Source: CAWAMD01 sp963783045 (GTDB lineage: Bacteria; Actinomycetota; Nitriliruptoria; Nitriliruptorales; Nitriliruptoraceae). Taken from it: a stretch of DNA of 64,000 nt. The stretch is from NCBI GenBank assembly GCA_963783045.1, contig CAWAMD010000005.1:186001-250000 (forward strand), read 5' to 3'. The position numbers were made by a program, and so were the translations under genes. Positions 52,732 through 61,181 of this stretch are shown here, piece by piece. The first letter of the stretch is position 1. Every line of letters starts with the position of its first letter. A model generated the notes under the pieces. That model ran no database searches, was not told the DNA's origin, and saw nothing but the letters and a program-made list of their open reading frames with translations.

Positions 52732-54101
52732 CGGAAGCACTCGACGCACTCTCCGAGAAGACGCTGACCGGCCGCTGCGAAGCGGCCGGTGAGCCGTCGT
52801 GGCTGCGCGACCGCCGCCTGGCCGCGTACAAGCGCTACCTCGACCAGGCCTGGCCGGACTCCCACAAGGACGAGTACTGGCGCTCCACCCCGTTCGACAA
52901 GCGCTTCGACACCGACGCGGCGCTCGTGCTCGACGGCGGCGACGCCGCAGCGCCCGACTCGCTCGCCAGCACGCTCGAGCTGCCGAGCGCCGAGATCACG
53001 ATCGTCGACGGTGCCGTCACCGACGCCACCGTCCCGGCCGATCTCGACGCTGCCGGCGTGGTCGTCACCGACCTCGCCGACGCCGCCGCGTCCCACCGCG
53101 AGCTCGTCGAGGAGCACCTCGGCAGCCTCACCACCGTCGCTCGTGACGGCACCGGCGCGGACGAGGACCGCACCATCACCGTGAACGACGCGGCCTGGAC
53201 CGCCGGCGCCTTCGTCTACGTGCCCCCCGAGGTCGAGGTCGAGGGACCCATCGGCGTACAGGTCCACGTCACGCGGCCCGGCGCCCACCTGCCGCGGGTG
53301 CTCGTCGTCCTCGGCCACCATGCGAAGGCCACCGTCTACGTCCAGCACACGGGCACGGCCGCGGATGGTCACGTGCTCGTCGACGAGGTCGTCGAGGCCG
53401 TCGTCGGGGATGCCGCCGCCCTCGACCTGGTCTCCCTGCAGGAGTGGGACGGCAACGTCGCCCACTTCTCGCTGCAGAAGGCCGCCGTCCAGCGCGACGG
53501 GACCTACCGGCACCTCGCGGTGAACATCGGCGGTGCGACCGTCCGGCTCCGCCCCGAGGTCGACCTCGTGGGGGAGGGCGCGTCCTGCTTCCCGCTCGGC
53601 ATCTACTTCGCCGACGACGGGCAGCACTTCGACCTGCAGCCCTACATCCGCCACATCTCCCCGCGCGCGTCCTCCGACGTGCTCTACAAGGGCGCGCTGC
53701 AGGGCTCGTCGCGCACCGTGTTCCGCGGCAACGTGTGGGTCGGCCACGACGCAGTGGGCACCGACACGAACGAGACCAACCGCACGCTCATCCTGACCGA
53801 CGGCGCCCGTGCCGACTCGACGCCGTTCCTCGAGATCTTCTGCGCCGACGTGAAGGCCGGCCACGGCTCCGCCACCGGCCAGCTCGACGCCCGGCAGCTG
53901 TTCTACCTCGAGGCCCGCGGCATCCCGCGCGAGCAGGCCGTGCGCCTCATCGTCTACGGGTTCTTCCGCGAGGTCCTCGACCGCCTCGAGGCCCCGGGCG
54001 TGCGCGACCGGGCGATGGCCCACATCGAGCACGAGATCGAAGCCGCGGACCTCGACCGCTTCGGCGTCGGCGAGGTCCGCCCCGCCGGGGAGGATGCCTG
54101 A
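52728..54101 (+). CDS. sufD: Fe-S cluster assembly protein SufD
   Basis: A 457-residue SufB paralogue. C-terminal signatures are FADDGQHFDLQPYIRHISPRASSDVLYKGALQGSSRTVFRGN (main part), LEIFCADVKAGHGSATGQLD and FYLEARGIPREQAVRLIVYGFF. It pairs with SufB and SufC; the conserved His in HGSATG is present. ATGA overlap with sufB and TGATG overlap with the Rieske gene show a tightly coupled operon. Confidence 0.95.
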   Translation: MTEALDALSEKTLTGRCEAAGEPSWLRDRRLAAYKRYLDQAWPDSHKDEYWRSTPFDKRFDTDAALVLDGGDAAAPDSLASTLELPSAEITIVDGAVTDATVPADLDAAGVVVTDLADAAASHRELVEEHLGSLTTVARDGTGADEDRTITVNDAAWTAGAFVYVPPEVEVEGPIGVQVHVTRPGAHLPRVLVVLGHHAKATVYVQHTGTAADGHVLVDEVVEAVVGDAAALDLVSLQEWDGNVAHFSLQKAAVQRDGTYRHLAVNIGGATVRLRPEVDLVGEGASCFPLGIYFADDGQHFDLQPYIRHISPRASSDVLYKGALQGSSRTVFRGNVWVGHDAVGTDTNETNRTLILTDGARADSTPFLEIFCADVKAGHGSATGQLDARQLFYLEARGIPREQAVRLIVYGFFREVLDRLEAPGVRDRAMAHIEHEIEAADLDRFGVGEVRPAGEDA

Positions 54102-54442
54102 TGTCGTTCGAGAAGGTCGCCTCGCTGTCCGACCTCGTCGAGGACATGCCCTTCAAGGTCGAGGTGGACGGCACCCCCGTCACCCTCGTCCTGTGCGACG
54201 GGCAGGTCCACGCGATCCACGACACCTGCTCGCACCAGGAGTACTCGCTGTCCGAGGGCATCGTCTTCGACTGCCAGATCGAGTGCGCCCTGCACGGCTC
54301 GATGTTCGACCTCGTGACCGGCGACCCCGAGTCGCTGCCTGCCACGACCGCGGTCCCCGTCTACACCGTGCAGGTCGACGGGGACGCCGTGCTCGTCGAC
54401 GTCGACCAGCAGCGCAACGACGCACCCACCCCGCAGCACTGA
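54101..54442 (+). CDS. Rieske-type [2Fe-2S] ferredoxin of the suf operon
   Basis: A 113-residue non-haem iron-sulfur protein. The Rieske ligands are TCSHQ (Cys-x-His) and IECALHG (Cys-x-x-His), 17 residues apart. It is the usual gene between sufD and sufC in actinobacteria and may supply electrons for cluster assembly. ATG 54101. Confidence 0.9.
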   Translation: MSFEKVASLSDLVEDMPFKVEVDGTPVTLVLCDGQVHAIHDTCSHQEYSLSEGIVFDCQIECALHGSMFDLVTGDPESLPATTAVPVYTVQVDGDAVLVDVDQQRNDAPTPQH

Positions 54443-54492
54443 CCGTGCCCCACGGGCCCTCGCTGCCCCCACAGCCCGCGAGCCCACACCAC

Positions 54493-54528
54493 GCGACCAC
54501 ACCCCGCGACCACACCCCGCGACCACAT
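54493..54528. repeat. Short tandem repeat before sufC
   Basis: GCGACCACACCCC (13 bp) occurs twice in tandem followed by a 10-bp partial copy, in the gap between the Rieske gene and sufC. It is probably slippage; sufC has its own GAAGGA site beyond it. Confidence 0.7.
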
Positions 54529-54545
54529 CACGAAGGACCCCCACG

Positions 54546-55292
54546 ATGGCTGACCTCGAGATCCGCGACCTGACGGTCGAGGTGGAGGGCAAGGAGATCC
54601 TTGCCGGCGTGAACCTCGACCTCGACAAGGGCAAGACCCTCGCGCTGATGGGCCCGAACGGGTCCGGCAAGTCGACGCTCGCCTACGCGATCGCCGGCCA
54701 CCCCGCCTACCACGTCACCGGCGGGACCATCACCTTCAAGGGCCACAACGTCATCTCGATGACGCCCGACGAGCGCGCCCGCGCCGGCGTGTTCCTCGCC
54801 ATGCAGTACCCGGTCGAGGTGCCCGGCGTGTCGGTGACCAACTTCCTGCGCACCGCCGTGAACGCGCGTCGCGGCGAGGACCTGCCGGTCCGCGCGTTCA
54901 TGCAGGAGCTGAAGGCCCAGATGGGCGACCTGCAGGTCGACCAGGCCTTCCTCCAGCGCTCCATCAACGAAGGGTTCTCGGGCGGCGAGAAGAAGCGCTT
55001 CGAGATCCTGCAGATGGCCATGCTCACGCCCGAGATCGCCGTGCTCGACGAGACCGACTCCGGCCTCGACGTCGACGCGCTCAAGATCGTGTCCGAGGGC
55101 GTGAACCGGCTGCGTGGCCCCGAGCTCGGCACCCTCATCATCACCCACTACACCCGCATCCTGCGCTACATCACGCCCGACGAGGTGCACGTCATGCTCG
55201 ACGGGCGGATCGTGACCTCCGGAGGCCCCGAGCTCGCCGACGAGCTCGAGGAGACCGGGTACGAGAACCTGGCCGCGGACGCGCGCGCCTGA
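54546..55292 (+). CDS. sufC: Fe-S cluster assembly ATPase SufC
   Basis: A 248-residue ABC-type ATPase. Walker A is GPNGSGKST (about 37-45), the signature FSGGEKKR is near 144, and Walker B is IAVLDETDSGLDVDALK. It powers SufBC2D. The C-terminus (HYTRILRYITPDEVHVMLDGRIV, core) is SufC-specific. ATG 54546, preceded by AAGGA. Confidence 0.97.
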   Translation: MADLEIRDLTVEVEGKEILAGVNLDLDKGKTLALMGPNGSGKSTLAYAIAGHPAYHVTGGTITFKGHNVISMTPDERARAGVFLAMQYPVEVPGVSVTNFLRTAVNARRGEDLPVRAFMQELKAQMGDLQVDQAFLQRSINEGFSGGEKKRFEILQMAMLTPEIAVLDETDSGLDVDALKIVSEGVNRLRGPELGTLIITHYTRILRYITPDEVHVMLDGRIVTSGGPELADELEETGYENLAADARA

Positions 55293-55312
55293 GCAGGGAC
55301 CGAGAGGACTCC

Positions 55313-56548
55313 ATGACGATCAACGTCGCCACGCTGCGCAAGGACTTCCCGACCCTGTCCCGGGAGATCCATGGCAAGCGGCTCGTCTACCTCGACTCCG
55401 CGGCCTCGTCCCAGACGCCGCGGAGCGTCATCAACGTCATGGACCGGTACTACGAGCAGTCCCGCTCGAACGTGCACCGGGGCGTCTACCAGCTCGCCGA
55501 GGAGGCCACCGACCTCTACGAGGGCGCGCGGCGCAAGGTCGCCGACTTCTTCCACACGCCCGCCGAGGGCTTGGTCTTCACCCGCAACGCCACCGAGGCC
55601 GCGAACCTCGTCGCCTACAGCTGGGTGCGCCGAAACCTCGGGCCGGACGACGTGGTGCTGACCACCGAGATGGAGCACCACGCGAACTTCGTGCCGTGGC
55701 TGTACGCGGCGCAGGACCTCGGCTTCACGATCCGGCACATCCCGCTGACGCCCGACGGGCAGCTCGACCTCGAGGAGGCCGCCCGCCTGCTCGACGACGG
55801 GAAGGTGCGCTTCCTGGCCGTGGCGCACGTGAGCAACGTGCTCGGCACGATCAACAACGTCGCCCGGCTGGCGCGCATGGCCCGGGACGCGAACCCCGAC
55901 TGCGTCGTGATCGCCGACGGGGCGCAGGCCGCCCCGCACCTGGCGGTCGACGTGGCGGCACTCGACGTCGACTTCTACACGATCACCGGTCACAAGATGT
56001 GCGGGCCGACGGGCATCGGGGCGCTGCTCGCGAAGCCCGACGTGCTCGACGCCATGCCGCCGTTCCTCTCGGGCGGCGAGATGATCCGCGAGGTCACCAC
56101 CGACTCGGTGACCTGGAACGAGATCCCCCACAAGTTCGAGGCCGGCACCCCGTCCATCGCGGAGGCGGCCGGGCTCGGTGGCGCCATCGACTACCTCACC
56201 GACATCGGGATGGACGAGGTCCGCGCGCACGAGCGCGACCTGCTGCCCGCCTTCCTCGACGCCCTCGATACCGTCGACGGCCTGACGGTCCACGGACCGC
56301 GGGACCCGGCGGTGCGCGGCGGCGCGATCTCCTTCACGCTCGACGGGATCCACCCCCACGACATCGGTGCGATGCTCGACCAGTACGGCGTCGCCGTCCG
56401 CGTCGGGCACCACTGCGCCAAGCCGCTGATGCGCTGCCTCGGCGTCACGGCCACCGTGCGGGCCAGCCTCTACCTCTACAACGACACCGACGACATCCCG
56501 CCGCTCATCGACGGGATCGAGGAAGCCAAGCGCTTCTTCGCACGCTGA
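55313..56548 (+). CDS. sufS: Cysteine desulfurase SufS
   Basis: A 411-residue PLP enzyme supplying sulfur from cysteine. Hallmarks: LDSAASSQTPRSV, EMEHHANFVPW, HVSNVLGTINNV, the PLP lysine in TGHKMCGPTG (about 227), GGGEMI-like SGGEMIREV and the catalytic Cys in VRVGHHCAKPLMRCLG (about 367). Type II (SufS) rather than NifS. ATG 55313 follows GAGAGG, 20 bp after sufC. Confidence 0.96.
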   Translation: MTINVATLRKDFPTLSREIHGKRLVYLDSAASSQTPRSVINVMDRYYEQSRSNVHRGVYQLAEEATDLYEGARRKVADFFHTPAEGLVFTRNATEAANLVAYSWVRRNLGPDDVVLTTEMEHHANFVPWLYAAQDLGFTIRHIPLTPDGQLDLEEAARLLDDGKVRFLAVAHVSNVLGTINNVARLARMARDANPDCVVIADGAQAAPHLAVDVAALDVDFYTITGHKMCGPTGIGALLAKPDVLDAMPPFLSGGEMIREVTTDSVTWNEIPHKFEAGTPSIAEAAGLGGAIDYLTDIGMDEVRAHERDLLPAFLDALDTVDGLTVHGPRDPAVRGGAISFTLDGIHPHDIGAMLDQYGVAVRVGHHCAKPLMRCLGVTATVRASLYLYNDTDDIPPLIDGIEEAKRFFAR

Positions 56549-56624
56549 CGACGGTCCCGGCCCCTGCGGCCGGACGCTGCCGACGCCGCGCGGAGCACGC
56601 GCAAACGCTTTGCAGGAGCGACAC

Positions 56625-57092
56625 GTGAGCCTCGACGACCTCTACCAGGAGATCATCCTCGACCACTACCGGAGGCCGAAGAACCGGGCCCCGGGGCTCG
56701 AGGGTGAGGACGTGCACGTCCACCACTCGAACCCGCTCTGCGGCGACGAGATGGATCTGCGCATCCGTGTGGACGACGGCAGGCTGACCGGCGTGGTCTT
56801 CGACGGCGAGGGCTGCTCGATCAGCCAGTCGTCGGCGTCCGCCATGACCGTGGCCGTCGAGGGCCGCGAGGTCACCGACGCCCTCGGGCTCGCTGAAGAT
56901 TTTCGGCACATGATGCACGGCGAGGAGCCCACCCGCCCCGACGACCTCGGCGACGGGATCGCCTTCCAGGGCGTCGCGAAGTTCCCGGTCCGGGTCAAGT
57001 GCGCCCTGCTCGGGTGGATGGCGCTCAAGGACGCCATCGAGACCTACCAGGAGGGCGCGAGCGAGCACCGCGTCACCCACGACGAGGAGTGA
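56625..57092 (+). CDS. sufU: SufU (IscU-like zinc sulfurtransferase)
   Basis: A 155-residue SufU. It carries the three conserved cysteines in NPLCGDEMDL, GEGCSISQSSASAM and VKCALLGW and the SufU-specific insert between the last two (ALGLAEDFRHMM to GVAKFPVR). It accepts sulfur from SufS in Gram-positives. GTG 56625 has GGAG at 6-7 bases. Confidence 0.93.
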   Translation: MSLDDLYQEIILDHYRRPKNRAPGLEGEDVHVHHSNPLCGDEMDLRIRVDDGRLTGVVFDGEGCSISQSSASAMTVAVEGREVTDALGLAEDFRHMMHGEEPTRPDDLGDGIAFQGVAKFPVRVKCALLGWMALKDAIETYQEGASEHRVTHDEE

Positions 57093-57099
57093 GACGCCC

Positions 57100-57556
57100 A
57101 TGAGCGACACCACCACACACACCGACGCGCTCGAGGACGAGCGCCGCCGGAACGAGGCGGCGACGGCCGAGGCGTCCGACGAGGCGCAGTCGCACGACGA
57201 CAGCCCCTTCTCCGACCTCGAGCTCGACGACGACGGCATGCCGGCGGAGGAGGACCTCCGCAACGCCCTGCGGGCCGTCATCGACCCCGAGATCGGCTAC
57301 AACATCGTCGACCTCGGCCTCGTCTACGAGGTCGAGAAGGTCTCCGAGGAGAACCACGTCGACGTGCTGATGACGCTGACCTCGATGGGCTGTCCGCTCA
57401 CCGAGATCCTGCACCAGCAGTGCACGGTCGTCCTCGGCGCGCTGCCGGGCGTGCAGTCCGTCGAACGTCGAGTTCACGTTCTCGCCGCCGTGGAACACGG
57501 ACATGATCGCGGACTACGTCCGTGAGGAGCTCCGCGCGATGGGCATGAACGTCTGA
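57100..57556 (+). CDS. sufT: SufT (DUF59/MIP18) Fe-S assembly factor, frameshifted as read
   Basis: About 151 residues. An acidic N-terminal extension of about 50 residues leads to the DUF59 domain: LRAVIDPEIGYNIVDLGLVYEV and LTLTSMGCPLTEI with the conserved Cys. The expected end VEFTFSPPWNTDMIADYVREELRAMGMNV (28 residues, only its gist quoted: SPPWNTDMI, EELRAMG) is in another frame after GAACGTC near 57464; removing one A restores it. It finishes the suf operon. ATG 57100. Confidence 0.85.
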
Positions 57557-57712
57557 TGAAGGCCGTGCGGCTCGCTTCGCTCCGGCGCCACGGCGACTCG
57601 AGACGCGACCGGCGCAGTTTGCACTGTTTCCACCTGACGGGGCAGCGCGTGACGACCCGACGCGTTGACACTGGCGACCCCGCCTGCTCCCGAACTGTGT
57701 AGAGAGAGTCCC

Positions 57713-58882
57713 ATGAAGCCTGTCGTCGACCGGCGAGAGCCGCTCACACACGACGAGATCGAACGCTACAGCCGCCACCTCATCATCCCGGACGTGCGGA
57801 TGGAGGGACAGGAGCGTCTGAAGGCCGCGAAGGTGCTGCTCGTCGGCACCGGTGGCCTCGGGTCGCCGTTGGCGCTCTACCTGGCGGCCGCGGGCGTCGG
57901 CACGCTGGGCATCGTCGACAACGACGTGGTGGACGCCACCAACCTGCAGCGTCAGGTCATCCACCGCACGTCCAGCATCGGGACGTCCAAGGTCGAGTCC
58001 GCCAAGCGGGCGATCCTCGACGTGAACCCGAACGTGAACGTGGTCACCCACGAGACGTACCTCACGTCCGAGAACGCGCTCGAGATCGTCGAGCCCTACG
58101 ACCTCGTCATCGACGGGACCGACAACTTCCCGACGCGCTACCTCGTGAACGACGCGTGCGTGCTGCTCGGCAAGCCGAACGTCTACGGGTCGATCTTCCG
58201 CTTCGAGGGTCAGCTCAGCGTGTTCTACGCCAAGGAAGGGCCCTGCTACCGGTGCATGTTCCCCGAGCCGCCGCCGCCGGGGATGGTCCCCAACTGCGCC
58301 GAGGGTGGCGTGCTCGGGGCGATCGCCGGGTTCATCGGCACCGCGCAGGCGATCGAGGGCATCAAGCTCATCACCGGCATCGGCGAGCCGATGATCGGCC
58401 GCCTCGGGCTCTACGACGCGCTCGAGCAGCGCTGGACGCACGTCAAGGTCAACAAGGACCCGGACTGCCCCGTCTGCAGCGACAACCCGACGGTCACCGA
58501 GCTCATCGACTACGAGGAGTTCTGCGGCGTCCCGGCCCACGACCGCGTCGAGGAGTTCGCCGGCCTGGAAGAGCTCGAGATCCTGCCGCAGGAGTACAAG
58601 GAGATCGCGGGCGACAAGGACGTGGTCCTGCTCGATGTCCGCGAGCCCCACGAGTACGAGATCTCCCGGATCGAGGGCGCCGTCCTGATCCCGAAGGACC
58701 TGCTGCCCGAGAAGCTCTCGGACCTCGACGACGCCAAGACCTACGTCGTGCACTGCAAGTCGGGCGTCCGCTCGCTCGAGTCCACGCAGCTGCTGCGCGG
58801 CGCCGGCTTCAAGGCGAAGTCCATGCGCGGCGGCATCAACGCCTGGGCCCGTCAGATCGACCCGTCGATCCCGGTGTACTGA
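57713..58882 (+). CDS. moeZ: Adenylyltransferase/sulfurtransferase MoeZ
   Basis: A 389-residue ThiF/MoeB domain fused to a C-terminal rhodanese. The nucleotide motif is LLVGTGGLGSPLALYL, the zinc cysteines are in GPCYRCMF and DCPVCSD, and the rhodanese Cys is in VVHCKSGVRS (about 347). It activates and sulfurates ubiquitin-like carriers for molybdopterin, thiamine or cysteine synthesis. ATG 57713 follows AGAGAGAG. It stands alone after sufT. Confidence 0.93.
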   Translation: MKPVVDRREPLTHDEIERYSRHLIIPDVRMEGQERLKAAKVLLVGTGGLGSPLALYLAAAGVGTLGIVDNDVVDATNLQRQVIHRTSSIGTSKVESAKRAILDVNPNVNVVTHETYLTSENALEIVEPYDLVIDGTDNFPTRYLVNDACVLLGKPNVYGSIFRFEGQLSVFYAKEGPCYRCMFPEPPPPGMVPNCAEGGVLGAIAGFIGTAQAIEGIKLITGIGEPMIGRLGLYDALEQRWTHVKVNKDPDCPVCSDNPTVTELIDYEEFCGVPAHDRVEEFAGLEELEILPQEYKEIAGDKDVVLLDVREPHEYEISRIEGAVLIPKDLLPEKLSDLDDAKTYVVHCKSGVRSLESTQLLRGAGFKAKSMRGGINAWARQIDPSIPVY

Positions 58883-58926
58883 CCCGACCGCGCGGCGCGC
58901 CTGCGGCGTGCCTGCTGCTTCGGCGG

Positions 58927-58955
58927 CGCCCCGCGACCTCACCGGTCACGGGGCG
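58927..58955 (+). terminator. Hairpin after moeZ
   Basis: CGCCCCG-C-GACC pairs with GGTC-A-CGGGGCG (11 bp, one mismatch, 5-nt loop), followed by TCTCGCTTGT. It lies 45 bp past the moeZ stop. Confidence 0.6.
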
Positions 58956-59091
58956 TCTCGCTTGTGTGCGGCGCTGTCCCGCTGACGTCGGGACAGGTCC
59001 GCACGTATCTGTCGAGGGGCGGCGTTCGGGCGGCGGGTGACCGCTCGCGGGTCTATCGTCGAGGCAACAGTGCCGAGCCGGTGGGGACACG

Positions 59092-60135
59092 GTGGCGCGC
59101 GGACTGGAACGCGACGAGGCGGTACGCGCCTACACGCTCATGGCGCGCATGCGGGCCTTCGAGCAGGCGCAGGTCGGCCTCTGGGAGCAGGGGCTGATCT
59201 CCGGGGAGCTGCACACCGGCATCGGTGAGGAAGGGATCGTCGCCGGGGTCGTCATGCACCTGCGGGACGACGACGCGACGGCGCTCGACCACCGACCGAC
59301 GCCCGCCCTGGTCGGTCGTGGCGCAGATCGTGAGGCGATCCTGCTGGAGGTGCTCGGCTCCGAGGAAGGTCTCAACGGCGGGTGGGGCGGCCACATGCAC
59401 CTGTACGTGCCGGAACGCTACGCGGCCTCGGACGGGATCGTCGGCACGGCTGGCCCCATCGCCTGCGGGCTGGCCCTGGCGGGGCGGCGCCAGCGTCCCG
59501 GCTCCGTGGCCGTCGCCTTCTTCGGCGAGGGGGCGATGAACCAGGGGATGCTGCTCGAGTCCCTCAACCTCGCGGTCGCCTGGCGGCTGCCGGTCGTGTT
59601 CGTCTGCAAGGACAGCGACTGGTCGATCACGACGCTGTCGCGGCAGGTCACCGGCGGCCGGCTCGTCCAGCGGGCCCGCGGGTTCGGCCTGCCGGCCACG
59701 GCGGTGGACGGCTCGCGGGTCGAGGTGGTCCACGCCGCCGCCGGCAGGCTCGTCGCGCGCGCACGCGCCGGCCGCGGACCCGGCTTCCTGCTCGCGCACT
59801 GCCACCGGCCGGGCGGTCACATGATGGACGACGCGATGCTGCGGCCGCTCCGCGAGCCCGGCGCGCAGGCCCGCGAGCTCGGCGGCCCGCTGGCGGCGGC
59901 CGCCACGGCACGGCCCGGCGCCCCGGCCAGCCAGCGCGCCCGCGGCCTGGCGGGGCTGACCGGGAGGATCGCCACCCTCGCCTGGCACTACGGGACCCGG
60001 CGCGGCGATCCGCTGCCGCGCGCCCGCCGGCTCGTCGGCGACGGTGTGGCCGACCGGATCGACGCGACGGCGCGTGCCGACACCGCGGCGCTCGTGGCCC
60101 GAGCCCTCGAGCGGACCGGGGGAGGCGCACCATGA
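59092..60135 (+). CDS. TPP-dependent 2-oxoacid dehydrogenase E1 alpha subunit-like protein
   Basis: A 347-residue protein. The TPP/Mg motif is FGEGAMNQGMLLESLNLA (Gly-x-Gly-start to Asn), with HTGIGEEGIVAG near residue 40, GGWGGHMHL and an HCHRPGGHMMDD region where other E1s have the phosphorylation loop. It lies in an operon with an E1 beta-like gene but no E2 or E3, so it may not feed a classical multienzyme complex. GTG 59092 starts it, with a weak site. Overlaps the beta gene by ATGA. Confidence 0.8.
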   Translation: MARGLERDEAVRAYTLMARMRAFEQAQVGLWEQGLISGELHTGIGEEGIVAGVVMHLRDDDATALDHRPTPALVGRGADREAILLEVLGSEEGLNGGWGGHMHLYVPERYAASDGIVGTAGPIACGLALAGRRQRPGSVAVAFFGEGAMNQGMLLESLNLAVAWRLPVVFVCKDSDWSITTLSRQVTGGRLVQRARGFGLPATAVDGSRVEVVHAAAGRLVARARAGRGPGFLLAHCHRPGGHMMDDAMLRPLREPGAQARELGGPLAAAATARPGAPASQRARGLAGLTGRIATLAWHYGTRRGDPLPRARRLVGDGVADRIDATARADTAALVARALERTGGGAP

Positions 60136-61139
60136 CCTGGATGGGGTTCGGCGAGGCCACCGACGCGGGTCTGGCCGCCGCCATGGCGGCCGACGACCGG
60201 GTGATCACCTACGGCGAGGACGTCCGGCTGCTGCGCCGGAACCTGCTCGCACGCTTCGGCCCCGAGCGGGTCCTGGACACGCCGATCAGCGAGGCGGCCT
60301 TCACCTACGCCGGTGTCGGTGCCGCGATGGGTGGCCTGCGGCCCGTCGTCGAGGTCATGCTCGTCGACTTCCTCGCCGTCGCCTGGTCCGCGGTGCTGAA
60401 CGCCGCGACCAAGATCCCCGCGTTCTCAGGCGGACGGGTTCGCGTCCCCCTGACCATCCGCGCCACCTGCGGCGGCGGGTACGGCGACGGCGGTCAGCAC
60501 GAGCAGAGCCTGTGGGGCGCGCTCGCCGGGATCCCCGGCCTGACGGTGGTCGTGCCCTCCACGCCCGCGGACGCGGCCGGGCTCATGCTCGCGGCCGTCG
60601 AGGACGACCGGCCGGCGGTCGTCCTCGAGCACAAGCTCCTCGCTGCCGGCTGGCTGGACTGGATGGGCGGGGCGCGTCGTGACACCGTCCAATTCGACGT
60701 TCCCGCCGCCGGCGCGGCAGGCGACGTGCCCGAGCCGATCGAGCCGACCCCGATCGGTCGGGCGGCCCGGCGCCGCGATGGCGGCGACGTGGTCCTGATC
60801 GGCGTGGGGGTCGGGGTGCACCGGGCACTCGAGGCCGCCGAGCGACTCGCGGCCGAGGACATCCGGGCGGCCGTGCTCGACCTGCGCAGCGTCGCGCCCC
60901 TGGACCGTGACGCGATCTGCGAGCTCGCTGCCGACGCCGGCCGCGTCGTCGTGGTCGACGAGGACTACATCCGCGGCGGCCTCAGCGGCGAGATCGCCGC
61001 GGTGCTGGCCGAGGGCGGCGTCTCGGCACGCTTCGCCCGCGTGGCGCTCGAGGACGTGATCCCCTACGCCCGGCACCTCGAGGACGCGGCGCTGCCGAAC
61101 GTCGACCGGATCCTCGCCACCGTCGCCTCGCTCACCTGA
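60132..61139 (+). CDS. TPP-dependent 2-oxoacid dehydrogenase E1 beta subunit-like protein
   Basis: A 335-residue partner of the preceding E1 alpha. Motifs are YGEDVRLLRRNLLARFGPERVLDTPISEAAFTYAGVGAAM (partly), RPVVEVMLVDFL, GGGYGDGGQHEQSLWGALAGIPGL and the C-terminal VLDLRSVAPLDRDAI and VVVDEDYIRGGLSGEIAA. All are standard for pyruvate/acetoin/branched-chain E1 beta. The acetoin dehydrogenase branch is closest by eye. Followed by a 42-bp gap to the VOC-SRPBCC gene. Confidence 0.85.
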   Translation: MTWMGFGEATDAGLAAAMAADDRVITYGEDVRLLRRNLLARFGPERVLDTPISEAAFTYAGVGAAMGGLRPVVEVMLVDFLAVAWSAVLNAATKIPAFSGGRVRVPLTIRATCGGGYGDGGQHEQSLWGALAGIPGLTVVVPSTPADAAGLMLAAVEDDRPAVVLEHKLLAAGWLDWMGGARRDTVQFDVPAAGAAGDVPEPIEPTPIGRAARRRDGGDVVLIGVGVGVHRALEAAERLAAEDIRAAVLDLRSVAPLDRDAICELAADAGRVVVVDEDYIRGGLSGEIAAVLAEGGVSARFARVALEDVIPYARHLEDAALPNVDRILATVASLT

Positions 61140-61181
61140 CGCGACACCCGACACGACCACCTGACACGACCGGAGGGACAT

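Noticed and set aside
51403..54032. Long minus-strand frames across sufB and sufD
   Set aside because: Val/Asp/Leu-rich antisense reading of well-recognised suf genes.
57665..57670. TTGACA as a -35 box for moeZ
   Set aside because: No -10 occurs at 16-19 bp; the closest T-A-rich hexamer is 25 bp away.
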